A DNA stretch of 48,352 nucleotides from Polyangiaceae bacterium. GTDB taxonomy: Bacteria > Myxococcota_A > Polyangia > Polyangiales > Polyangiaceae. The notes below the pieces were generated by a model. It was not told the origin of the DNA. It ran no database searches and saw only the letters and a list, made by a program, of their open reading frames with translations. The stretch lies in the NCBI GenBank assembly GCA_022842465.1, contig JALHPN010000040.1:1-48352 (forward strand), given 5' to 3'. The first letter of the stretch is position 1. Every line of letters begins with the position of its first letter. A program made the position numbers and the translations under genes. This document shows positions 17,272-26,067 of the stretch, piece after piece.

Positions 17272-19731
17272 ATGCGAACCCAGACGGCTTTGGTCCTTCT
17301 CGTCTCTCTCGGCTCGGCCGCGCTCGCCGGGTGCAGCTCCTCCTCGAAGGGTGAGGGGCCCCTCGGGACCGCGCGCGCCTCGCTCCACCGCGCCAAGGGG
17401 TGCGGGGACCTCCTCGCCGACCTGAAGGCAGACGCGAAGGCGAAGCTCGACAAGGGGATCGACCGCGCCGTCGCGGACATCCAGCGTTGCCAGACGAAGC
17501 GCTCCGACGCGCAGTGCGGGTACTACGGCGGCGTCTCCTTCGGGGGGGCTAGCGGCGGCGACGCCCAGGCGACGGGGGCGCCGCGCGACGCGGCCGAGAG
17601 CAGCGCGGGAGCCGCGCCGCCCAACGCGAGCGCGAGCTCGTACTCCGAGACCAACACGCAGGTGAAGGGCGTCGACGAAGCAGATTTCGTCAAGAACGAC
17701 GGCAAGAACCTCTACGTCCTCCACGGACGCACGTTCAAGATCGTCAAGGCATGGCCCGCGACCGAGATCGCCGATCTCGCGTCGATCGACATCGAGGGCA
17801 CGCCCTCGGAGATGTTCGTCGCCGACGGACGCGCCGTCGTCTACTCGACCGTGAACGGCCACGCCGTGTTCCAGGCCGCGGGCGTCCCGCACAAGGAGAC
17901 CTACCGGGACTTCGCGTACTTCCCCGGCGGGGGCGGCGGAGCCGAACCGGCCATCGCCGCGCCACGCCTGCCCGGCGACCCGGGCGGCACGTCCGAGCCG
18001 TACGCGCCGCTCACGAAGATCACCGTGCTCGACCTCGCGAGCGGCACCCCGGCCGTCACGCGCGAGGTGTACTTCGAGGGGCAGTACCAGACGTCGCGCC
18101 GCGTCGGCGCCCACGTCCGGACGGTCCTCGGCGGGTCGCCCTACGGGCCGAAGCTCCTCGGGTCGACCTACGAGCTCGCGATCGCCAACGGCCAGAGCCC
18201 GCAGCAGGTCTACGACGGGACCTCGAAGACCGGGACCCAGGTGATCGGCGAGCTCGAGCAGCTCCGCGCCCACAACCACGGGAAGATCGACGCGTCGCAG
18301 CTCGGCGACTGGCTCCCGTACACGTTCGTGAAGAACGGCGGCGCGGTGACGGCGAAGACGGTCGCCTGCGAGGACTTCTACGTTCCGACCGCGGGCTCGA
18401 CCGCGAGCGGCCTCACCGAGGTCGCGACGATCGATCTCGACAACCCCGCCGCCGATCCGCGCGAGACGGTCATCCTCGGCCGCGCCGACACGGTCTACGC
18501 GAACGCGAGCACGATGGTGCTCGCGGCCCACGCGTGGGTCGAGCCGCCGTCCGTCGCATGGAACGACTCCTCGAGCAGCGACGACGTCGCCCTTCCGGGC
18601 GGGACCGAAGCGTCGCCCCCTCCCTCGACGTCCCCCGTACCCGCCCCCGCCCCCGCGCCCGCCCCCGCGCAAAACGGCCTCCGCCCCCAGAACGGCCCGA
18701 CGACGGGCCTGGGCGCGCGCGCCTTCGCCCTGAACAAGACGCACCTCCACACGCTCGAGTTCACGACCGACCCCACGTTCCCGAACTACCTCGCGTCGGG
18801 CACCGTGGACGGCTCGGTGAAGAACCAGTTCGCGATCGAGGAGACCGGCGGATTCGTCCGGGTCGCCACCACCGAGAACCGCATGTACCTCGCGGCGGAC
18901 GACACGCAGCTCTCGCCGCTCCCGAACGACGCCTCGACGGACACTCCGTCGACGCGGCCGAGCTCGGTGAACAACGTGTTCGTGCTCTCCGGCAGCGCGA
19001 AGGAGCCCGGCGTCCTCGAGACGGTAGGCGCCGTCGCCGGCCTCGCGCCGAACGAGCAGATCTACAGCGTGCGCTACGTCGGCGCTCGCGCCTACGTCGT
19101 GACGTTCCGCCAGGTCGATCCGCTCTTCGTCGTCGACCTCGCAGCGCCCGCCCAGCCGAAGCTGCTCGCGGCGCTCAAGATCCCCGGCTTCAGCGAGTAC
19201 ATGCACCCGCTCGACGAGACGCACCTCCTCACGATCGGCAGGGACGCCGACGCCAGCGGCCGCGTGAAGGGGCTGATGCTCCAGATCTTCGACGTCACCG
19301 ACGGCACGAACCCGATCCTCACGCACAAGTTCACGTACGACGGGAGCGAGTACGGGCAGAGCGACGCCCAGTACGACCACAAGGCGTTCACCTACTTCGC
19401 GGACAAGAAGCTCCTCGCCTTCCCGTACTACTCGTACGGGTCGAACGGGATGCGCAGCTCGCTCGAGCTCTTCCGCGTCGAGACGGCGTCGGGCTTCGCG
19501 AAGGTCGGAAGCATCGACCACAGCGCGCTCCTCCAGCAGAACCCCCAGGGCTACTGCGGCGGCTACTACGAGCCTCGCGTCCGTCGCGGCGTCTTCCTCG
19601 AGGACTTCGTCTACAGCGTCTCGTACGCGGGTGTCGTCGTCCGCGACGCGCGCAACGTCGGGCTCTCCGTCTCGCAGCTCCCGCTCCCGGCGCCCCAGGT
19701 CAACGAGGGCTACGGCCCGCGCTGCTACTGA
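17272..19731 (+). CDS. Beta-propeller domain lipoprotein (Beta_propel family)
   Basis: An 819-residue secreted lipoprotein. The signal ends in ALAGC (Cys about residue 21) followed by Ser residues. Near residue 130 is the family hallmark TQVKGVDEADFVKNDGKNLY, which opens the propeller. Repeated blade-like segments follow to the end (ITVLDLASG, TIDLDNP, FVVDLAAP, LQIFDVTDG). A Pro/Ala tract near residues 455-470 interrupts the propeller. Related proteins in bacteria and archaea are exported and of unknown role, perhaps protein or glycan binding. The ATG at 17272 is fixed by the signal peptide although it lacks a ribosome site. The stop is one base from the stop of the convergent AgpS-like gene. 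Confidence 0.88.
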   Translation: MRTQTALVLLVSLGSAALAGCSSSSKGEGPLGTARASLHRAKGCGDLLADLKADAKAKLDKGIDRAVADIQRCQTKRSDAQCGYYGGVSFGGASGGDAQATGAPRDAAESSAGAAPPNASASSYSETNTQVKGVDEADFVKNDGKNLYVLHGRTFKIVKAWPATEIADLASIDIEGTPSEMFVADGRAVVYSTVNGHAVFQAAGVPHKETYRDFAYFPGGGGGAEPAIAAPRLPGDPGGTSEPYAPLTKITVLDLASGTPAVTREVYFEGQYQTSRRVGAHVRTVLGGSPYGPKLLGSTYELAIANGQSPQQVYDGTSKTGTQVIGELEQLRAHNHGKIDASQLGDWLPYTFVKNGGAVTAKTVACEDFYVPTAGSTASGLTEVATIDLDNPAADPRETVILGRADTVYANASTMVLAAHAWVEPPSVAWNDSSSSDDVALPGGTEASPPPSTSPVPAPAPAPAPAQNGLRPQNGPTTGLGARAFALNKTHLHTLEFTTDPTFPNYLASGTVDGSVKNQFAIEETGGFVRVATTENRMYLAADDTQLSPLPNDASTDTPSTRPSSVNNVFVLSGSAKEPGVLETVGAVAGLAPNEQIYSVRYVGARAYVVTFRQVDPLFVVDLAAPAQPKLLAALKIPGFSEYMHPLDETHLLTIGRDADASGRVKGLMLQIFDVTDGTNPILTHKFTYDGSEYGQSDAQYDHKAFTYFADKKLLAFPYYSYGSNGMRSSLELFRVETASGFAKVGSIDHSALLQQNPQGYCGGYYEPRVRRGVFLEDFVYSVSYAGVVVRDARNVGLSVSQLPLPAPQVNEGYGPRCY

Positions 19732-19732
19732 G

Positions 19733-21400
19733 TCACCCGCCCGATGGCAGGAGACACCCTGGGTTCAGCACGCCGCGAGGGTCCAGCTGGGCCTTCGCGG
19801 CGACGAGCACCTGCTCGAACAGGGGCGAGCGCTCCTTCGTCCAGAACGGGCGATGGATCCGGCCGACCGCATGGTGATGGGTGACCGTACCCCCGCTGGC
19901 GAGCACGGCCTCCGTGGCGGCCTTCTTCACCGCCGTCCACTGCGCGATCTCCTCCCCTGCTCTCCCCGGACCGAGGAACGTGAAGTAGACGGCAGGCCCG
20001 TCGGGATAGACGTGGGTGAATCGGCAGGTGACGACGCCTGCACCGCATGCCGCGACGAGCGCGGCCTGCGCCGCTCGAGTGACCGCCTCGTGGAGCGCGG
20101 GGAAGCGGTCCCACGTGCACGCAGTCTCGAACGTATCGCAGACGACGCCCATGCTGACGAGCGCGCTCTGGAGGTACGGCGCGTCGAGGAAGGAACGCTT
20201 CCACATGCTCGCATCCTGCACGTCCTGGTTCACCGCGAGCTCCGCGCGTGAGGGCGGACGAGCGCTCGTCGTGCCCGGCGGCCCCATCGAGTAGACGACC
20301 TCCGTCGTGTAGGTCGGCTCGTCGTCGCACGAGCCGCCGAGGTCGGTCGCGATGGACAGCGCGCGCTCCATCCAGGGCTCGAGCGGGTGGTCCGCCGACT
20401 CGAAGGCGAGGAGGAGGATCGCATCGCCGCGCGACGAGACGCGGTGGAGCATCGCCTCCCCCGCGTCGAGCAGCCGGCAGTTCGAGGGCTGGAGGCCCGA
20501 CTGCGAGAGCGCACGCGCCGCCTCGGCGCCGGCCTCGAACCGCGCGAAGCGCACGCTCGCCGACGCGCGCCATCGCGGCCGCGGCTGCACGCGCACCCAC
20601 GCCTCCGTGATGATCCCGAACGCGCCCTCCGAGCCGAGGACGAGCCGCTCGGGCGCCGGCCCCGCGCCCGAGGACGGCAGCTTGCGCGTCTCGAGGACCC
20701 CCGCCGGGCTCAGCATGCGGACGGCCGCGACGAGATCGTCGATGCGCGTGTAGAGCGTGGCGAAGTGACCGCCGGCGCGCGTCGCGATCCAGCCTCCGAG
20801 CGTCGAGAGCTCGTAGCTCTGCGGATAATGACGGAGCGACAGCTCCGCGGTCGCGAGCTGCTCGGCGATGCGCGGGCCCGACGCGCCGCCCTGGATGCGT
20901 GCGAGCCGCGACGTGACGTCGATCTCGAGCACCTTGTCCATCTTCGTGAGGTCGACGGAGGCCGTCCCGCGGAAGCGCCCGCGCGTCACGTGCTCGACGC
21001 CGCCCACGACGCTCGTGCCGCCGCCGAAGGGCACGAGCGCGATCGCTTCCGTCTCGCAGAACCGGATGAGGGCGAGGAGCTGGTCCTCGTCCGTCGGGTA
21101 GAAGACCCAGTCCGGAGCCGTCGCGAAGTCCCCCGCGAAGCCGCGCACGAGGTCGGGGTAGCTGCGGCCGCGCGTGTGGAGCGCGCGGACGCGCACGTCC
21201 GTCGTGCCGAACGATCGGAGCTCGACAGGCGGCGTGAAGCGCGCCCCGGGCACGGTGATGGCGTCGGCGCTCGGGTACGGCCGCAGCTCGGGGGTGGTCC
21301 CGAAGAGGCCGCCGAGCCGCGCCGCGAGCGCGCGACGGGCGTCCTCTCCCGGGAGCTTGTCCTCGTAGCCCCACGCCCAGAAGCTTCGCTGACGCGGCAT
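19733..21400 (-). CDS. agpS: Alkyldihydroxyacetonephosphate synthase-like FAD enzyme
   Basis: A 555-residue FAD-linked oxidase of the vanillyl-alcohol-oxidase superfamily, closest in motifs to alkylglycerone-phosphate synthase. That enzyme exchanges the acyl chain of acyl-DHAP for a fatty alcohol, making the ether bond of ether lipids. The FAD-binding PCMH domain shows VPFGGGTSVVGG near residue 128 and LGGWIATRAGGH near 200. The C-terminal domain has the His triplet (GTVTHHHAVG) near residue 515 and VYFTFLG before it. The N-terminus (RQRSFWAWGYEDK) is typical of AGPS. In Myxococcus, ether lipids made by AgpS and the Elb pathway act in development. No peroxisomal-type signal is present. A D-lactate/glycolate-oxidase-like function is the main alternative. 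Confidence 0.82.
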   Translation of the reverse strand: MPRQRSFWAWGYEDKLPGEDARRALAARLGGLFGTTPELRPYPSADAITVPGARFTPPVELRSFGTTDVRVRALHTRGRSYPDLVRGFAGDFATAPDWVFYPTDEDQLLALIRFCETEAIALVPFGGGTSVVGGVEHVTRGRFRGTASVDLTKMDKVLEIDVTSRLARIQGGASGPRIAEQLATAELSLRHYPQSYELSTLGGWIATRAGGHFATLYTRIDDLVAAVRMLSPAGVLETRKLPSSGAGPAPERLVLGSEGAFGIITEAWVRVQPRPRWRASASVRFARFEAGAEAARALSQSGLQPSNCRLLDAGEAMLHRVSSRGDAILLLAFESADHPLEPWMERALSIATDLGGSCDDEPTYTTEVVYSMGPPGTTSARPPSRAELAVNQDVQDASMWKRSFLDAPYLQSALVSMGVVCDTFETACTWDRFPALHEAVTRAAQAALVAACGAGVVTCRFTHVYPDGPAVYFTFLGPGRAGEEIAQWTAVKKAATEAVLASGGTVTHHHAVGRIHRPFWTKERSPLFEQVLVAAKAQLDPRGVLNPGCLLPSGG

Positions 21401-21449
21401 GCTCCTCCGAACGTACCAGGCCGAAAGTTCCGTCTGCTAGCCTTCTCGG

Positions 21450-22205
21450 GTGCGCATCGTGGTGCTCGCCGATACGCACCTCGCCGCGCCTCGTCTCCCC
21501 CCCCCGACGAGCCGTGACGACGTGCTCGTCCACGCCGGGGACCTCTGCCAGCGGGGCACCCTCGCCGAGCTCGCGAGCGCCGCAGCCGCGCTCGCCGAGC
21601 TCCCTCCTCGCACGAAGCTGGTCGTCGCCGGCAACCACGACGTGTGTCTGCAGAAAGAGCCGATCGAGGCGCGCGCGATCCTCCGCGATCACGGGCTCGT
21701 CTACCTCGAGGACGAGGCGGTCACGATCGGCGGGCTCCGCTTCTTCGGCAGCCCGTGGCAGCCGATCTTCCGCGTGTGGGCGTTCGGCGCCCGGCGCGGC
21801 GCAGAGCTCGCGGCGAAGTGGGCGGCCATCCCCGAGGACACCGACGTACTCGTCACACACGGTCCCCCTTGGGGGTTCGGTGATCGCGTCCCCCTCGGCC
21901 GGGTGGGGGCGCGACGCTTCGGCGGATCACCGGATCGCGAAGTCCATGCCGGGTGTGGCGACCTCCGGCGGCGGATCGAGGAGGTGAAGCCGATGCTCCA
22001 CCTGTTCGGCCACATCCACCAGGATCCGGGGACGTGGACGCACGACGGGACCGTGCTCGTGAACGCGACGACGGCGGAGGGAGCGCTTCCCGCCGCCGTC
22101 GTGGACGTGGATCCGGCGCGCCGCGCGATCGTGCGCGTCGTCGCGACGAACGCTCAGAACGAGACGGTCGGCGCCGCCGCCGAGCCGGCGCTCGCCGCGA
22201 AGTAG
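21450..22205 (+). CDS. Calcineurin-like metallophosphoesterase
   Basis: A 251-residue metallophosphatase of the MPPED type. All metal motifs are visible: ADTHL (residues 7-11), HAGDLC (28-33), AGNHD (around 60), VTHGPPWG (around 135) and FGHIHQD (around 190). It has no signal peptide, so it is cytoplasmic. The GTG at 21450 starts VRIVVLADTH. It is divergent from the AgpS-like gene. Its last 52 bases overlap the 3' end of the convergent lemA gene, so the C-terminal 17 residues are encoded on DNA used by both. The substrate is unknown. Confidence 0.9.
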   Translation: MRIVVLADTHLAAPRLPPPTSRDDVLVHAGDLCQRGTLAELASAAAALAELPPRTKLVVAGNHDVCLQKEPIEARAILRDHGLVYLEDEAVTIGGLRFFGSPWQPIFRVWAFGARRGAELAAKWAAIPEDTDVLVTHGPPWGFGDRVPLGRVGARRFGGSPDREVHAGCGDLRRRIEEVKPMLHLFGHIHQDPGTWTHDGTVLVNATTAEGALPAAVVDVDPARRAIVRVVATNAQNETVGAAAEPALAAK

Positions 22206-22771
22206 ACGCGCTCCTTGAAGGGCTTGCCCGTCGCCTTGTTGACCACGCTCCCGCGGATCTTCCCGAGCTCCGCGTTGTACTGACGAACGGCGTCGTTGTA
22301 CTGCTGCCGGGCGCGGAGGATCCGGTTCTCCGTCCCCTCGAGCTGCTTCATGAGGTCGGTGAACTGCCCGTTCGCCTGCAGCTTCGGGTAGTTCTCGTTC
22401 TGGACGAGGAGCCGCGAGAGCGCGCCGGTGTTCAGCTTCGCCTGCGCCTCCTCGAACGCCTTCATCTTCTCGGGATCCGTGAGGTCGTCGGCGGAGAGCT
22501 TGATGCTCGTCGCCGAGGCGCGAGCCTCGGTGATCTTCGTGAGCGTGGACTGCTCGTAGTTGGCGGACGCCTTGACCGTCGCGACGAGGTTCGGGACGAG
22601 GTTCGCGCGCCGCTCGAGGTCGGCCTCGAGATCGGCCCAACGCTGCGAGCAGACCTGGTCCTTCTCGATGAGCTCGTCGTACTTGGCGCAGCCGGGCAGC
22701 GCGAGCACGGCGGCCACCGCGAGGAACAGCAGCGAGACGATGCGGAGCACGGGCGGCATGCGGAGCGTCAT
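22154..22771 (-). CDS. lemA: LemA family lipoprotein
   Basis: A 205-residue LemA protein. It begins with a membrane/lipoprotein signal ending LPGC (Cys about residue 28). The family region follows: YDELIEKDQVCSQRWADLEA, RRANLVPNLVATV, ENYPKLQANGQFTDLMKQLEGTENRI and RQQYNDAVRQYN, forming a long helical bundle. The family is widespread and of unknown biochemical role at the envelope. The start is either 22771 or the next Met at 22759; neither has a good ribosome site. It overlaps the convergent metallophosphoesterase by 52 bases. Confidence 0.9.
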   Translation of the reverse strand: MTLRMPPVLRIVSLLFLAVAAVLALPGCAKYDELIEKDQVCSQRWADLEADLERRANLVPNLVATVKASANYEQSTLTKITEARASATSIKLSADDLTDPEKMKAFEEAQAKLNTGALSRLLVQNENYPKLQANGQFTDLMKQLEGTENRILRARQQYNDAVRQYNAELGKIRGSVVNKATGKPFKERVYFAASAGSAAAPTVSF

Positions 22772-22874
22772 GGCCGCTAGACATAAGGAGGATGCGACCT
22801 CGATGCAAGGGCACCTCGGCCGCAGGCGATGAATGGGGGGAAGCGTTCGCGCACCTCAGCCGTCTTCCCTACGG

Positions 22875-23897
22875 ATGCGCTTTGTCCGAGCCGTCGTCGC
22901 CGCCGCGATCGCGCACCTCGCCTTCGCGGGCGTGCTCGCGGTCCTGCCGTCGCCCGCACACGTCGCGTGGCGCGCGGCGCGGCGTGCCCGTGCGACGGAG
23001 ATCGCGATCGAGAGCGACCCGCAGGTCGGGAGCGCCCCCGAGGAGGCGCCCCCAGAGGCCGATCGACCCGAGCCCGCGCCGGCGGGCGCGTCGGCGTCTC
23101 GAGCCGCGGCCGCCTCCGCCGGGCGAACGGGCCCGTCCGGGGGCGAGGATCTCCCGCCGCCCCCGAGCAGCGAGCACGGAGCGTCGTCCGTGATCATCGT
23201 CCCGCCCGGGGTGGAGGGCCTCGGTCTCGGACGGTCGAATCCCCTCCTGGGCTCGTTCGTCGCGCGGGATGCGGGCGTCGGAGATCCGGAGAGCGAGCGC
23301 CAGGCGGCGAAGCAGCGGGTGCTCGCCGCACTGAACGCGCCGCTCGACGCCAAGGATCGCGAGCTCGGGCTCGGCCCCGACGGCCCCGCGCTCGCGGCGC
23401 TCGGCCGCGCCGTCTCGGAGAGCAACGCGCCGGTCCGCGGAAAGGCCGTCTTCCTCGTACGCGTCGACGAGCACGGCCACGTCTTCGCGATCGAGGTCGC
23501 AGAGAGCGACTCGCCGAGGAGCGAGTGGACGGAGGCCGCCCGTCTCGCGTCGGCGGCGCTCGCGAGGGAGAAGCTCCGCCTCCGCCCTGGGGCGCGAGGG
23601 GCCGAGCTCAGGATCGAGGTGTCGTCCGCCTGGAAGATGCCGAGCGGCCACGATCCCGGCGCGAACGTGAGCATCGCCGGCATCCCGATCGCGAAGGGGG
23701 CGGGGAAGGACTCGGCCCAGGTCCGCGTCCTCGACCTCCTGCCGAGGCTCGAGGCCGTCGAGCTCGTCCCTGGCACGAAGGTCCTGATCCCCACCGTCAC
23801 GTTCACCGTCATCGCGGGGAGCTTCGACGCGTCGAACATCGGGGCGACCGCGCGGCGCGTCGTCCACACGCGGCTCCTCGGCTCGACCTACCGCTGA
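22875..23897 (+). CDS. TonB C-terminal-like protein with N-terminal membrane anchor
   Basis: A 340-residue protein. Residues 1-25 form a single hydrophobic anchor (VRAVVAAAIAHLAFAGVLAVL). Residues 45-110 are a Pro/Ala/Glu linker as expected in the periplasm. Residues 190-260 resemble the TonB C-terminal fold (GKAVFLVRVDEHGHVFAIEVAES, then AALAREKLRLRPG). This is the layout of TonB/energy-transducer relatives common in myxobacteria. No ExbB/ExbD genes are adjacent. It lies 17 bases upstream of pxpA on the same strand and may be cotranscribed, though no functional link is evident. The ATG at 22875 is chosen because it begins the basic/hydrophobic anchor. Confidence 0.72.
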   Translation: MRFVRAVVAAAIAHLAFAGVLAVLPSPAHVAWRAARRARATEIAIESDPQVGSAPEEAPPEADRPEPAPAGASASRAAAASAGRTGPSGGEDLPPPPSSEHGASSVIIVPPGVEGLGLGRSNPLLGSFVARDAGVGDPESERQAAKQRVLAALNAPLDAKDRELGLGPDGPALAALGRAVSESNAPVRGKAVFLVRVDEHGHVFAIEVAESDSPRSEWTEAARLASAALAREKLRLRPGARGAELRIEVSSAWKMPSGHDPGANVSIAGIPIAKGAGKDSAQVRVLDLLPRLEAVELVPGTKVLIPTVTFTVIAGSFDASNIGATARRVVHTRLLGSTYR

Positions 23898-23914
23898 CGC
23901 GCTATCCTCGCGCC

Positions 23915-24610
23915 ATGCGCGCGGCCGCGAAGGACCTGAACGTGGACGCTGGAGAGCTCGAGGACGAGCCTGCCGAGCTCTACGCGCTCGCGGACCTCGT
24001 CCACGTCGCGTGCGGGGGCCACGCCGGGGACGAGGCGACGATGGCCCGCGCGCTCACGCGCGCCGCGCGGGCGGGCACACGCGCAGGCGCGCACCCGTCA
24101 TACCAGGATCGCGCCGGCTTCGGCCGGGTCCGGCTCGACGTGGAAACGGCCACGCTCCGCCGGCAGCTCGAAGCTCAGCTCCGCACGATCCGTCGCGTCG
24201 CGGACGGCCTCGGCGTGCCGCTGGTCTCGATGAAGCCGCACGGCGCGCTCTACCACGCCGCCAGCCTCGACCGCGCGATCGCGGAGGCGTGCGTCGACGC
24301 GACCGCGACCACCCTCGGCATCGTCGACGTCGTCGGCCCCACGGGCGGCGGCGCGCTCCGCGACGTCGCCGAGGCTCGTGGCCTGCCCTATCGCCGCGAG
24401 GCGTTCGCGGATCGCGGCGTGCTCCCCGACGGGAGCCTCGTCCCGCGAGGCGAGCCAGGCGCGCTCGTCCACGATCCCCCGATCGCGGCACACCGCGCGC
24501 GCGAGCTCGCCGCGCGCGACGACGTCGACACGATCTGCCTCCACGGCGACACGGACGGCGCGCTCGCCATCGCTCGCGCCGTCCGCGCGGCGCTCGGACC
24601 GAGGACGTGA
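23915..24610 (+). CDS. pxpA: 5-oxoprolinase subunit A
   Basis: A 231-residue LamB/YcsF-family protein. PxpA with PxpB and PxpC hydrolyses 5-oxoproline (pyroglutamate) to glutamate using ATP, clearing a damaged metabolite. Motifs seen are DLNVDAGE at the N-terminus, VHVACGGHAGDEATM near residue 30, GAHPSYQDRAGFGR near 60, VSMKPHGALYH near 105 and ICLHGDTDGAL near 210. It is a little shorter than the usual 245-255 residues. The stop codon overlaps the start of pxpBC (GTGA), a sign of coupled translation. Confidence 0.93.
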   Translation: MRAAAKDLNVDAGELEDEPAELYALADLVHVACGGHAGDEATMARALTRAARAGTRAGAHPSYQDRAGFGRVRLDVETATLRRQLEAQLRTIRRVADGLGVPLVSMKPHGALYHAASLDRAIAEACVDATATTLGIVDVVGPTGGGALRDVAEARGLPYRREAFADRGVLPDGSLVPRGEPGALVHDPPIAAHRARELAARDDVDTICLHGDTDGALAIARAVRAALGPRT

Positions 24611-26067
24611 GCGTCTCGCCCGTGGGCGACCGTGCGCTCCGGTTCGAGCTCCCGGCGCTCGGCCCCGGCCATCGCGCGGCGGTCCTCGCGTCCCTCCGCG
24701 GGGAGCCCGCCGTCCTGGACGTCGTCCTCGCGGAGGACGTCGGGCTCGTCCGCTTCGCACGAGACGACGATCGCGGTGCGGTCCTCTGCGCGATCGCGAA
24801 GGCCGTCGCCAGGGCGCCAGAGGAGGCCCCACCGCGCGGCACCCATCGCGTCCCCGTCGTCTACGACGGCGAAGACCTCGACGATGTGGCGCGTCACTTC
24901 GGGCTCACGGCGAACGAGGTCGTCGATCGCCACGCGAGCGCGACGTACGAGGTCGCGATGATGGGGTTCCTCCCGGGCTTCGCCTATCTGAGATCGCACG
25001 GCGACGGCCTCGTGATGCCGCGACTCGCGACGCCGCGGCCACGCGTGCCCGCGGGGTCGCTCGCGATCGCTGCAGAATACACGGGCATCTACCCCTTCGG
25101 CTCGCCCGGCGGCTGGCGGCTCCTCGGTCGCGTCGCGGACGCCGTGCCGGCGTTCTCGGCGGAGACCGGCGCGCGGTTCGCGCTCGGAGATCAGGTTGAG
25201 CTCGTCCCGGTCGCGGAGGCCGCGGTCGGCGCGCCGACCGAAGCGGTCTTCGCCCCCACGTCGGCTCCGCGGCTCGAGGTCGCGCGGGCGCTCGGGCCCG
25301 CGATCGTCGTCGACGGCGGCCGCCGTGGACACGCCCACGAGGGCGTCCCTCCCGGTGGTCCGCTCGTGGGGCGAGCCTTCACGCGCGCGAACCGGGCCGT
25401 CGGGAACCGCGACGGCGCCGCAGCGCTCGAGGTCCACGGCGCGATCGAGGTACGCGCGCTCGCCCCCGTCGTGGTCTCCGGCGGCGACGGACGAGCCCGT
25501 TCGCTCGGCGCGGGCGAGACGATCGCCGTCGACACGCGAGGCTCGGCGCGCGCGGCGTACCTCGCCGTGGGCGGAGGCATCGACGTACCCGAGGTCCTCG
25601 GCTCGCGCGGGACGCTCCTCGTCGCGCGGCTCGGAGGGCTCGAGGGGAGGCCGCTCCGCCGAGGAGATCGCCTCGCGGTCGGCGACGACGTCGCGAAGGC
25701 GCGCGAGCCGGAGACGCTGGACGGGCACGACGGTCGGCTCGAGCTCCTCCCGGGTCCCGACGTGGACGAGGACGCGCTCGCGCTCCTCCTCCGCGAGCCC
25801 TTCCGGATCGCGTCCGCCTCCGATCGCACGGGCACGCGGCTCGAAGGGGCCGCCCTCCCCGCCCCGCCGACCGATCCGCGGCGCCGCTCCGTCCCGATGG
25901 TCTTCGGCGCGATCGAGCGGACTCCGAGCGGCTTCATCGTGCTCGGTCCCGATCATCCGACGACGGGCGGTTACCCCGTCGTCGCCGTCCTCCGGACGCG
26001 ATCCATGAGCGCCTTCTTCGCGCGGCCGATCGGGACCGAGGTCCGCTTCACGCGCGCCGAGCGTTGA
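24607..26067 (+). CDS. pxpBC: 5-oxoprolinase subunits B and C fused in one protein
   Basis: A 486-residue fusion of the KipI-like and KipA-like subunits, separate genes in E. coli. Residues 1-205 correspond to PxpB (SPVGDRALRFEL, then MMGFLPGFAYL near residue 120, YPFGSPGGW near 160). Residues 215-486 correspond to PxpC (IVVDGGRRGHAHEGVPPGG, FTRANRAVGN, ending GPDHPTTGGYPVVAVL). It starts at GTG 24607, overlapping the pxpA stop by four bases. With PxpA it should give a complete 5-oxoprolinase. Its 3' end overlaps the convergent methyltransferase gene by 20 bases. Confidence 0.92.
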   Translation: MSVSPVGDRALRFELPALGPGHRAAVLASLRGEPAVLDVVLAEDVGLVRFARDDDRGAVLCAIAKAVARAPEEAPPRGTHRVPVVYDGEDLDDVARHFGLTANEVVDRHASATYEVAMMGFLPGFAYLRSHGDGLVMPRLATPRPRVPAGSLAIAAEYTGIYPFGSPGGWRLLGRVADAVPAFSAETGARFALGDQVELVPVAEAAVGAPTEAVFAPTSAPRLEVARALGPAIVVDGGRRGHAHEGVPPGGPLVGRAFTRANRAVGNRDGAAALEVHGAIEVRALAPVVVSGGDGRARSLGAGETIAVDTRGSARAAYLAVGGGIDVPEVLGSRGTLLVARLGGLEGRPLRRGDRLAVGDDVAKAREPETLDGHDGRLELLPGPDVDEDALALLLREPFRIASASDRTGTRLEGAALPAPPTDPRRRSVPMVFGAIERTPSGFIVLGPDHPTTGGYPVVAVLRTRSMSAFFARPIGTEVRFTRAER

